Below are positions 14,023-21,654 of a DNA stretch of 24,440 nucleotides, piece by piece. Source of the DNA: an uncultured Oscillibacter sp. (GTDB lineage: Bacteria; Bacillota; Clostridia; Oscillospirales; Oscillospiraceae); assembly GCA_900551885.1 (NCBI GenBank), contig URXS01000020.1, positions 1 to 24,440 of the forward strand. The letters are read 5' to 3'. The notes under the pieces were generated by a model, which saw nothing but the letters and a program-made list of their open reading frames with translations, had not been told where the DNA came from and made no database searches. The position numbers were made by a program, and so were the translations under genes. Positions within the stretch are counted from its first letter, which is position 1, and the number at the start of each line of letters is the position of its first letter.

Positions 14023-15033
14023 TTACCGTACCTGCGCCATGAGATTCCCCATGGTCTGGGCGGCTTCGTCCAGCTTCTGCCCCGTGGTGTGGGTGTAGGT
14101 CCGCAGGGTGAACCCGGCGTCATAGCGGCCCAGCATAGCGGACACAGTTTTGATGTCCACGCCGTTCTGGAGGACCAGGGTGGCGAAGGGTATGGCGGAG
14201 GTTGTGAAACCGGAGATGTTCCAGCCCGGCGTCCTTGAGGATCCGCTGGTGCAGCGTGGCCGCCGAGTCCGGATGGTACATTCCTCCGATCCAAGAGGAG
14301 GGGAAGAGCCAGGGGGTGCTTGGGTGCTTGGCGTGCTCTTGGATGAGTAGCTCCACCGCTTCCTGGGGAATGGAGATCTGCCGCACGGAGTTTTCGGCTT
14401 TTGGCCTTGCCACGATGAGATTGTTATCCTCATCTTTTGTGGCCTGTTTGCTGACGGAGATAGTCCGTTATTCTACGTCAAGGTCTTCCCACCGCAGGGC
14501 AACCAGCTCACCCTTGCGAATCCCGCTGACCAACTTCAGATAGAACATAGCTAGGGTACCTCGTTTCTCCGCTGCGTCCAGGTAGGATCTTAAATTCTCT
14601 GATTGCAGCGTCTTCATCTCTTGCTGCTAGACTTTTGAGACTACGCAGCACTCTGCTCTTTGTACAGTTTCTGGCTGTCCCAGATGGTGAGCTTGTCCTG
14701 CTTGATGTGGCCGATTCGCGGGATCGTGTATTCCTCCATGATTCGGGGGTAGTACCCCGCTATGGAAGGGCGGATGTTGGGCTTGGCGTACAGCTCGAAC
14801 CACAGCCGTAGCCACTCCACCATCGTGTATTCTCCAGAGCGGGAGACGTCCAGATGCTGACATTCCGCGATGGCCACGGATAGCTTGCCTTTCACCTCCG
14901 CCTGGGTCCTGCCAAGTACGTTCTTGATGATCCGTTTCCCACTCTGGTCATACCCGGCAGTGTAGCGTCCCTCCCAGCGGCCGTCCTTGCGCTTTCGAAT
15001 GTTTCCCTCGCCGTTGGCTCGCTTTTTTGCCAT
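14023..15033 (-). pseudogene. Tyrosine recombinase (phage/ICE-type integrase), decayed
   Basis: All conserved parts are recognisable but broken. The N-terminal arm-binding/SAM-like part (MAKKRANGEGNIRKR... to K-L-Y-K-E-Q) runs from ATG 15033 to a stop at 14641. A central stretch of the core-binding domain then seems deleted. The catalytic part resumes near 14615 with S-G-I-R-K-G-E-L (catalytic Arg), but has an in-frame TAA at 14468-14470. After H-N-L-R-H-T an extra base near 14188-14190 shifts the frame to F-A-T-L-V-L-Q-N-G-V-D. The next conserved G-H is G-R here. The Tyr motif T-L-R-T-Y-T-H survives. The gene starts overlapping the TGA of the DUF6809-like gene. Several independent lesions argue against sequencing error. 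Confidence 0.88.
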
Positions 15034-15338
15034 CACTTACCCCTCCTTTTCCGGAAGGCTTCACAAGCCCGTTGCTCTTCCTCGGCGTCGAAGGAGTAGG
15101 AGGGTGCTAATTCTGTCGCGATTCCCAGGGCAAGTTTAAATCCAGAGAGGAAACTTTCCAGGGAGATCTCATCTTGCAGTTTATTTTCCAGCTCTGACAG
15201 CTTCAGCAGTTGCCCCTGCCCACGCCGGTCCAGCACTTGGTAGAGGGCCTGATGGACCGCCTCCAGCTCTTTCCTGACTTCCCGACATTCCGGCTCCTTG
15301 CGGAACCGCTGGTGCAGGGCCATCATGTAGTCCTTCAT
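15033..15338 (-). CDS. DUF6809-like small protein next to the integrase
   Basis: A 101-residue, charged, mostly helical protein (MKDYMMALHQRFRKEP..., ending E-A-F-R-K-R-R-G-K). It resembles the DUF6809 family of small proteins that often accompany integrases in Oscillospiraceae; their function is unknown. The ATG at 15338 follows AGGAGG on the minus strand. The stop codon shares one base with the integrase start (TGATG), so the pair was translationally coupled. The gene appears intact although its partner is broken, so it may be a relic. Confidence 0.65.
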   Translation of the reverse strand: MKDYMMALHQRFRKEPECREVRKELEAVHQALYQVLDRRGQGQLLKLSELENKLQDEISLESFLSGFKLALGIATELAPSYSFDAEEEQRACEAFRKRRGK

Positions 15339-16230
15339 CGTGTATCGCCTCCTATTCAGCGACACACAATACCCCAACTCACAGAGAATAGCCAGGCCAA
15401 AAGGGCAGAGTTAAGAGAAAATTTGCAATTGGCGGAATGATTTTCAAAGTCAGGTCCTCCTGGTTTATAGCGTCCTATTTGAGGCGAGCTGTTATCTTTG
15501 TTTTGCGGCGTGATTTTTGAGGGGTAGAGGCACAGGTGTTTGCTTACATTCCATGCCCTGTATTCAAGGAAAACTTCGGCCAAAACCGTGAACAACGCCA
15601 AATCGGATCCTTGCAACTCTAAGGGGAAATTGCCATTATGGGGAAGAAAGGTGGCACAGTCTTCCAACAGGGCGGGAAAACAATGCCTGTTACGCCCCAG
15701 TAAAACTGCCCGCACGTCTCCAGCCCAAGAGCCGTCCGCAGTGCGGGCGGTTGGTATTCGAAACGCACCTGCGGGTGCAGTGTGGGCAGAAGAGGCTGGC
15801 CCGGCGGTGCTTGCGACGTCGGGCCTTTCTCTGCCTGCCTTTTTTTCGCCCTCCGCAGAGCATTTCAAAACGGCTCAAATCCGCTCCGAAATCTCCGAAT
15901 CGAGGACTCTGCCTTGCCCTTAAGGAGGTCACACAGCCTCTTGCACGGGGAAATACAGAGGATCACCCGTTGCTGCAGGAGCTTCTACACCCGCTGCCAG
16001 TTTTTTTTAGCTTTTGTTCCTCATGCCTTTTCCTTCTGTATTGGGGGTGTGAGCTTTCTTGCCTTTTTCTTTGATTTAGCGATGCAATTTTTGCTCGCAA
16101 AAAGGGCTCCCTTTTATAGCGGCGGTGAAAAACGCCGAAACCTCTTGGAACCGGAGCACCTCTCAATCCCATCACTGCGCTGAAAAGCCGAAACTGCCGA
16201 GACCGACGGCGGTGCTGAAATTCCGGAAAG

Positions 16231-16335
16231 CCCCGTATTGCGGGGTATTGTGGCCGGTCCGCCGGGGTTCACCCCGGCGGACCTTTATCTAGTACTTTTT
16301 TCGACAGGCCAAAATCGCCGGATTTTCCCCTCAAA
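16231..16335 (+). repeat. Paired-hairpin element, copy B
   Basis: Hairpin 1 is CCCCG-TATTG-CGGGG (16231-16245). After exactly 10 nt comes hairpin 2, GGTCCGCCGGGG-TTCA-CCCCGGCGGACC (16256-16283). The tail at 16284-16335 matches 4015-4066 with 6 mismatches in 52. Both copies face the same way. Confidence 0.7.
16256..16287 (+). terminator. Strong hairpin, possible terminator
   Basis: A perfect 12-bp GC-rich stem with loop TTCA is followed by TTTAT and, 10 nt later, by a six-T run. No gene is recognised upstream on this strand, so any terminator role has no obvious client. Confidence 0.5.
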
Positions 16336-16590
16336 CTGCGCCTCACGTAGTTCACTGCTTATCCGGCGTCCACAGATGCCATCCTTTTCGCCGCGGCTTC
16401 ATGCCGCCATGCATGGGCGGCAAGGGGTGGACGATTTGCTTTTGAGTCGTGGCTTCACAAAAGCACTCCGCACCCTTGTCCCTTTTCCAGAGTGCCTCCT
16501 ATTCTTTTCCTTTACTGCGGCGTAGATTTTGAATATTTCAATTTGGCAATCAAGTGTTGAGCTGCGGCCAAAAATTTCTTCTCCTTTTTT

Positions 16591-16618
16591 TGAAACGATG
16601 TTACCCTATTATGCGAAT
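16591..16618 (+). promoter_or_regulatory. Candidate ECF-type promoter of the sigma factor operon
   Basis: TGAAAC (16591-16596), preceded by a T-run, is followed after 17 bp by CGAAT (16614-16618). This resembles Firmicute ECF promoters (TGAAAC-N16-CGTA type), which often drive the sigma gene itself. The predicted start falls after the ATG at 16611, which favours the GTG at 16644 as the translation start. Confidence 0.45.
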
Positions 16619-16643
16619 ATATAGTCGGAAAGGCGGTGAGACA

Positions 16644-17174
16644 GTGGAAGAGCAATGGATCCGGGAGATACAGCGCAAAGGCTCCCGCACGGCGGCGGAT
16701 CATCTGATCCGGGCCCACTACGATGAGATCTACCGCTTTGTCTACCGCCAGACCGGCCATAAAGAGGATGCCATGGACCTGACCCAGTCCATATTCCTGG
16801 CCATGTTGCGGGCACTGCCCGCCTACCGGGCGGAGCGGGGGACGTTCCGTACCTGGCTTTTCCGCATTGCCGCCAACAAGGTCATTGATGCCCGCAGAAG
16901 GACCCGCCTGATGCCCCTGCCCATGGAGAAACTGGAGGTGCCGTCGGAGGAGGACTTCACCGCCTGTGTCCAGGACCGGGTGCTGCTGGAGCAGATCGAG
17001 GCCTATGTCTCCGGCCTGGAGCCCCAGATCCAGGCGGTGTTCCGCCTGCGGCTTTATGCAGAGCAGTCTTTCCCGGAGATTGCCGCCGCACTGGGTGAGC
17101 CGGAGGCGGCGGTGAAATCCCGCTATTACCGCCTGTTGAGGCAACTGAGAGAGGAGTTTGATCCAAATGGATGA
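16644..17174 (+). CDS. ECF-type RNA polymerase sigma factor
   Basis: A 176-residue sigma-70-family protein of extracytoplasmic-function type. Region 2 (about 18-85) contains Y-D-E-I-Y-R-F-V-Y-R, D-A-M-D-L-T-Q-S-I-F and F-R-T-W-L-F-R-I-A-A-N-K. A short linker leads to region 4 (about 115-168) with F-P-E-I-A-A-A-L-G-E-P-E-A-A-V-K-S-R, the -35-binding helix-turn-helix. The GTG at 16644 is chosen because GGCGGTGAG lies just upstream; an ATG at 16611 lacks such a site and overlaps the candidate promoter. The gene overlaps the next by 8 bp. It heads an operon with a membrane protein and an ABC exporter, so it probably controls that exporter in response to envelope or antimicrobial stress. Confidence 0.92.
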   Translation: MEEQWIREIQRKGSRTAADHLIRAHYDEIYRFVYRQTGHKEDAMDLTQSIFLAMLRALPAYRAERGTFRTWLFRIAANKVIDARRRTRLMPLPMEKLEVPSEEDFTACVQDRVLLEQIEAYVSGLEPQIQAVFRLRLYAEQSFPEIAAALGEPEAAVKSRYYRLLRQLREEFDPNG

Positions 17175-17922
17175 CTGCTGGAATGAAATCCCCATGCCCA
17201 CAGAGGCGGAAAAGGATGTCGCCGTGGCCCGAATTCTGGCCGCCGGACTTCCGGCCCGGCCGAGATTTTGGCGTACACTGGGGGAAACCCTTCAGGCAGT
17301 GGGCTTCCGTACGCTGTTTTTTGGAGAGGCGGACTGTCTGTTCCTTTCGGCGCTGCTTCTGATATTGTGTTTGCTGCCGGCGGCGGCCGCGGCAGCCCGG
17401 CAGGGGCCGGTGGGGCCGGCACTGTTTCTGCTGTCCCCGGCATTGTATGCCGCGCTCCACCTGCTGACTGCCTGGAAAGAAGCCCAGTCCGGCACACTGG
17501 AGTGGCGGCAGACCTGCCGGGTTTCCCTGCGGGCCATGACTGCTCTGCGAATGCTGGTATTCGGTGGAGCGTCGGTGCTGGTGTGTGTGCCGGCCAATCT
17601 GCTGCTGTGGTATCTTGCCGGTGGGGAAATCTCCCTTTCCTGGATGATGGCCCTGTCGGTATCCAGCTTGTGTCTGTATGGGGCCCTGGCTCTCTATTGC
17701 CTGCGGCTGCGGGGAGCGGCGGGATTGCTGACGGCCCCGGCGGTCTGGGCAGCGTTGGGAATCGTGCCGCTGCTGTGGGAGCGGGCCGCCCTATGGCTCA
17801 ACAGTGTGCCTGCTGTACTGTTCTGCCTGCTCACCGCTGCCGCACTGGCCCTGTATTTCACGGAACTACGCCGTTTCTGCCGGCGGCGCGCAGAAGGAGG
17901 AATCGTCTATGCTCTCGGTTGA
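17167..17922 (+). CDS. Membrane protein of the ECF operon, possible anti-sigma factor
   Basis: A 251-residue protein with a short hydrophilic N-terminus (about 1-50) and roughly six hydrophobic segments (about 57-80, 85-103, 127-150, 155-180, 184-202, 210-230). The start ATG overlaps the sigma gene end (8 bp) and its own end overlaps the ABC ATPase gene by 14 bp, so its translation is tied to both. I recognise no zinc-binding HxxxCxxC anti-sigma motif. Position directly after an ECF gene and the cytosolic N-terminus make an anti-sigma role reasonable. It might instead be a third membrane part of the transporter. Confidence 0.75.
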   Translation: MDDCWNEIPMPTEAEKDVAVARILAAGLPARPRFWRTLGETLQAVGFRTLFFGEADCLFLSALLLILCLLPAAAAAARQGPVGPALFLLSPALYAALHLLTAWKEAQSGTLEWRQTCRVSLRAMTALRMLVFGGASVLVCVPANLLLWYLAGGEISLSWMMALSVSSLCLYGALALYCLRLRGAAGLLTAPAVWAALGIVPLLWERAALWLNSVPAVLFCLLTAAALALYFTELRRFCRRRAEGGIVYALG

Positions 17923-18760
17923 ACACGTCACAAAGCAATACGGGACTTTCACCGCTTTGGAGGACATCTCTTTGACCTTTTCCCCGGGGGTCTATGGCCT
18001 GTTGGGCCCCAACGGCGCCGGAAAGACCACCCTGATGAAAATGCTCTCGACGCTCCTGTTTCCCACCAAAGGGCAGATCCTCTGGGATGGGGAGGACATC
18101 TTGGCCCTGGGGGCGGACTATCGGGGACTGCTGGGGTATCTCCCACAACAATTCGGTTACTATCCCAACTACACTCCCCGGCAGTTCCTGCGGTATGTAG
18201 CCGCCCTCCAGTGTATCCCCAAGCGGGAGACGGAGGAACGCATCAGCCGCCTTTTGGAATTGGTTGGCCTGGGGGCGGACGGAGACCGGAAGCTGAAGAA
18301 GTTCTCCGGCGGCATGATCCAGCGGGTGGGCATCGCTTCCGCCATGCTGAACGATCCCCGGCTACTGATTCTGGACGAGCCCACAGCCGGACTGGACCCT
18401 CGGGAGCGGGTACGGTTCCGGAATCTGATCCACTCCCTGGCGGAGGACCGAATCGTGTTGCTGTCCACCCACATCGTCTCCGACGTGGAGACCATCGCCG
18501 GACAGATCGTCATGTTCCGGGATCACCGGCTCTACTGCTGCGACACCCCCGCCAACATCTGTGCCCGGTTTCGTGGGAAGGTCTTTCAGGTCTCGGCGGG
18601 GACCCCTCTGGGGCCAGATCAGTTTCTCCTCAGCGAGGGGCAAAGCGAGGCGGGGCCGGTGCTGCGCATCCTGACGGAAAATCCGCCCACCGGGGCCGTT
18701 CCCGCGGCGCCGGGACTGGAGGACGCGTTCCTGGCTATCTACCGGGAGGGGCAGTCATGA
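17909..18760 (+). CDS. ABC transporter ATP-binding protein
   Basis: A 283-residue ATPase that should power export by the two permeases encoded next. Walker A is GPNGAGKTT (33-41). The Q-loop region is G-Y-L-P-Q-Q, and the signature F-S-G-G-M (132-136) is a slightly altered LSGGQ. Walker B is L-L-I-L-D-E-P (152-158), with the switch His188 (S-T-H). The last ~80 residues form a variable domain as in ABC-2 exporters of the CcmA/NatA type. The ATG at 17909 follows AAGGAGG. The stop shares ATGA with the next gene. The substrate is not evident; lantibiotic/peptide or drug export are the usual roles of ECF-linked systems. Confidence 0.93.
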   Translation: MLSVEHVTKQYGTFTALEDISLTFSPGVYGLLGPNGAGKTTLMKMLSTLLFPTKGQILWDGEDILALGADYRGLLGYLPQQFGYYPNYTPRQFLRYVAALQCIPKRETEERISRLLELVGLGADGDRKLKKFSGGMIQRVGIASAMLNDPRLLILDEPTAGLDPRERVRFRNLIHSLAEDRIVLLSTHIVSDVETIAGQIVMFRDHRLYCCDTPANICARFRGKVFQVSAGTPLGPDQFLLSEGQSEAGPVLRILTENPPTGAVPAAPGLEDAFLAIYREGQS

Positions 18761-19905
18761 GCCTTGCTGTGTATGAGTGGCGCAAACTCTTCCGCCTGCC
18801 TGCCCTTTGGGCCTTCCTGGCGCTGAGCCTTCTGTTCAATACCTGTTTGATCTGCACCCTTTCGGAGTGGGACCGGGCCTTTTTCAACGAGACCTCGGCG
18901 GATGCCGCCCTCCTGGGCCAGCGGGTGGATCAGGCGTTTTGCGATGGTCTGTCCGCCCTGCCGGAGACGGAGAACCGAAGTATCCTACTCCAGTCTGTCA
19001 CTGGCCTGGAGAATATCTTTGAGACCTACGACACAGGCATTTTAAAAGAGTTCTATACGGATATGGTGAAAGATTCCCCCACGGCGGTGTCATGGATGGC
19101 CTGGAAATACGATACTCTGTCCGCCCGGGTGGACCATCTGTCCCAGACAGGCGCCGGGATGGACCTGTACGCGGGGCCTGTCACCCAGGGGAGCCACCAA
19201 TTCCTCTTCGGGACACTGATGCGGTCCATTCTGGGAGAGGCGGGGATTGCCGCCATGCTGGGGACGCTGTACCTCCTGGGCTACGAGGGGATGCACCGGA
19301 TGGAGGGCCTTGCCTGCACCTCCCGGACCGGGCGGCAACTGCGGCGGACCAAAGTCCTTGCGGCCCTGGCGGCGTCCCCTGTGTTCCTGGTACTGGTGGC
19401 CGTGCCCACCCTGGGATTGTACTTTGCCCGATTCGACTACGGCGGTGTCTGGAACGCCAACGTCTCCAGCCAGTTCAACTACCTCTCGGATATGCTGCTG
19501 ATCCGGCCCTTCCTCACCTGGGGGGACTTCACTGTGGCCGGGTATTTGGCGGCGGCTCTGGCCCTGGGAGTGGCGCTGACGGGGGTGTTTTCCCTGCTGG
19601 CGTCCCTCTGCGGCACGCTGGTCCGCAGTCCTTATCTGGCGGCGCTGATGCTGGGACTTCTCTGCTTCGGCGGTCTGGGGCTCACCTCGGCGCTGGGGAA
19701 TCTCAAGCTGTGGGTGGGATATGTCCTCTCCTGCTTTCAGCCCACCATCGTGTGGCTCTGCTGCGGTGGCTGGTTTACGGAACTGGGCCTCAACGCGGTG
19801 CTGCCCTGGCAGGAGACCATCGCCGTGGCGGCGGATCTGCTGCTGCTTGGTATCGGGACGGCCCTGGCCCTGCGCCGCTTTCGGAGAAAGGATGTGCTCA
19901 CATGA
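18757..19905 (+). CDS. ABC-2-type permease, first subunit
   Basis: A 382-residue membrane protein. One hydrophobic segment near the N-terminus (about 13-34, after YEWRKLFRLP) is followed by an extracytoplasmic domain of about 120 residues. A block of about five membrane segments (about 155-375) closes the protein. This one-plus-five layout with a large first loop is typical of ABC-2 permeases. It starts and ends with ATGA overlaps to its neighbours, so it is part of a coupled operon. No substrate-specific motif is seen. Confidence 0.85.
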   Translation: MSLAVYEWRKLFRLPALWAFLALSLLFNTCLICTLSEWDRAFFNETSADAALLGQRVDQAFCDGLSALPETENRSILLQSVTGLENIFETYDTGILKEFYTDMVKDSPTAVSWMAWKYDTLSARVDHLSQTGAGMDLYAGPVTQGSHQFLFGTLMRSILGEAGIAAMLGTLYLLGYEGMHRMEGLACTSRTGRQLRRTKVLAALAASPVFLVLVAVPTLGLYFARFDYGGVWNANVSSQFNYLSDMLLIRPFLTWGDFTVAGYLAAALALGVALTGVFSLLASLCGTLVRSPYLAALMLGLLCFGGLGLTSALGNLKLWVGYVLSCFQPTIVWLCCGGWFTELGLNAVLPWQETIAVAADLLLLGIGTALALRRFRRKDVLT

Positions 19906-21110
19906 GACTTTTGGCATGGGAACTGCGGAAGATCTGGCGTCCCGGCATCCTGGTGGCCATCTTGCTGCTGGGAGCGGTGTACTACTGGATGTTCCCGGAG
20001 TTTTACATTGAATATTTTTGCAACGGGCCTGCTTCTCAGGCCCAGTTCCAACTGGCTTCGGAGTGGGTGGAGGCATACGGCCCCACTCTGGAGCCAGAGG
20101 AGCGGGCGGAGCTGGACGGCCAACTGGCGGAGGAGATCCAAGCATTCGACCAGCAGATCGCCGCCATCCCGGAGGCTGCCGCTGTGGGCCTGACGGATTA
20201 TGAGACCTTTGATCAATTCCGCGAGGACTACTACTCCGGCACCGCTGCCTCCGGCGGTGAGGCGGACATGGACCGGGAATCCCTAGTTCACAGAGTCTAC
20301 GGCGGCACCAACTGGTATGTCATTGAAGAGATCCAGTATACCATGAGGCTGTATGATACCCAGGAAGAACACAGTGCCCTAGTGATCTCTGGCAGAAGGG
20401 CAGAGGGACAGCCGGAAGCCATGGTCCATCGGGAGGAGCAGTTGGCCGAACCGGAGAGGGCTCACGGGCTGCTTCCGACCCCTGTCCAGGAATCCACCCG
20501 GGAGTACGGCAGGGACCTGGCGGTGTGGTGCGTTTTGAGCATCGTGCTGCTGCTCTGCCCCACGCTGGTGCGGGACCGGCTGCGGAGGACCCGGGCCATG
20601 CAGTGGACCTCCCGCCGGGGACGGTCCATTCTGACCACCCAGATGGTGGCCGCCATGTTCTCCGCTCTGGTGCTGACAGTTGTTAATCTCGTGGTTTACG
20701 CCATTCCCTTCCTGGCTCAGGAGCCCCTGCGGTTTCGCACCTGCGGCCTGGGCGGGATCTGGGAATGGGGCTCGCCCTGGTTCGACTGGACTTACGGGAC
20801 CTATCTCGTCGTGCTGGTGGGACTGATTCTGGCGCTGTCCCTGGCGGCTGCCGGACTGACCGTGTTCCTCTCCCAGTACAGCGGCAGCTACATCGCCATG
20901 CTGCTCAAGGCCCTGCCCCTATTCGTGGCAGTGGGAGTGGTGTTGGGCAGTTGGCTGCTGGACATGCCGTTCTCCTTCCGGAGAGTTTGGGAGGACGGTT
21001 CCTGGATGCCGAAAGGAACAGAGGCGGTGGTGGTTGCCGGGCTTTTGGGAATCAGTGCTGTTCTCTGCGCCCTGACCTGCCGCCGCCAGAGAAAACGGGA
21101 ACTGCTTTGA
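19902..21110 (+). CDS. ABC-2-type permease, second subunit
   Basis: A 402-residue membrane protein with the same layout as the preceding permease: W-E-L-R-K-I-W-R near the start, one membrane segment (about 12-30), a large hydrophilic loop of about 170 residues rich in Glu/Gln, then about six segments (about 200-395). The two permeases are probably paralogues that pair in the membrane with the ATPase encoded upstream. Its ATG overlaps the previous stop. It is the last gene of the operon; no clear terminator follows. Confidence 0.85.
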   Translation: MRLLAWELRKIWRPGILVAILLLGAVYYWMFPEFYIEYFCNGPASQAQFQLASEWVEAYGPTLEPEERAELDGQLAEEIQAFDQQIAAIPEAAAVGLTDYETFDQFREDYYSGTAASGGEADMDRESLVHRVYGGTNWYVIEEIQYTMRLYDTQEEHSALVISGRRAEGQPEAMVHREEQLAEPERAHGLLPTPVQESTREYGRDLAVWCVLSIVLLLCPTLVRDRLRRTRAMQWTSRRGRSILTTQMVAAMFSALVLTVVNLVVYAIPFLAQEPLRFRTCGLGGIWEWGSPWFDWTYGTYLVVLVGLILALSLAAAGLTVFLSQYSGSYIAMLLKALPLFVAVGVVLGSWLLDMPFSFRRVWEDGSWMPKGTEAVVVAGLLGISAVLCALTCRRQRKRELL

Positions 21111-21581
21111 AGGGGCAGGCTGTCCCTCGAGTCAGGGATTTCTGTGGGACTGCCGAGGACAGCCCCACACCGCGCCCCACATGCCCGAATGGATGCGGAG
21201 GAGCGCTGCTTTGAAAAAATTCTCTGACCTGTCCTGGAGAAAAAGTGAAATTCCTTTTCTAATGCGGCCGTTTATATCCATCTTCATGTGGGCAGCACGC
21301 CTTTCCTTTTTTCAACCCGCTTGGAGAAAATGATGAGAGGGACTGTTCAATTCTTTATTCCTTTTGCAATGGGCCAGGAGCCTTTTCCCACTGGAAAACA
21401 TCAAGGCGAGAACCACTGGGCGGGGCAGGGCCTCTGCTGGAAAATATCCGTTAATTTCACAATGGGAAGCCAATGTCCAAAGCAGAAATTCACCGTGGAG
21501 GAGAGGACTCCTGGAAGAGCGGCTTTTCCAGGGCTCTGGCCAGATTCCTGGGATACGGGGCTACCCCTTTTTGCAAAAGTC
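21111..21581. other. Intergenic region without recognised gene
   Basis: About 470 bp between the exporter operon and the kinase-like gene. A weak inverted repeat, GGCTGTCC/GGACAGCC, lies just after the operon but has a long loop and no T-run. I see no supported gene; a long frame reading into the next gene lacks a start signal of its own. Confidence 0.5.
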
Positions 21582-21609
21582 TTGCTATTTTAGTTGCGTC
21601 TACTATAAT
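21582..21609 (+). promoter_or_regulatory. Sigma-A-type promoter of the kinase-like gene
   Basis: TTGCTA (21582-21587), a 16-bp spacer and a perfect TATAAT (21604-21609) lie about 45 bp upstream of the ATG at 21655. The gene is therefore probably transcribed separately from the exporter operon. Confidence 0.65.
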
Positions 21610-21654
21610 AAAAGTAACGTAATCTATCTTAACGGGATGAAAGGAGGACAGCAT

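Larger units (their letters stand above)
15339..16590. other. Long gene-poor region
   Basis: About 1.25 kb with no reading frame I can support. It has short palindromes (for example around the CCGCAGTGCGGG at about 15737-15748) and A/T-rich runs near 16000-16110. The only clear structure is copy B of the paired-hairpin element at 16231-16335. The region between the integrase remnant and the ECF operon looks like decayed mobile-element DNA. Confidence 0.55.

Noticed and set aside
15690..15932. Cys-containing short frames on both strands (F-C-P-H-C on minus; P-Q-C-G on plus)
   Set aside because: The Cys pairs arise from a short GC palindrome read on both strands; no start signal or complete zinc-ribbon pattern is present.
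16554..16643. Longer sigma factor N-terminus from an upstream start
   Set aside because: The extra 30 residues overlap the candidate promoter and no ribosome-binding site precedes the ATG at 16611.
21364..21654. 97-residue upstream extension of the kinase-like protein
   Set aside because: It spans the TATAAT promoter, while a strong AAGGAGG immediately precedes the ATG at 21655.
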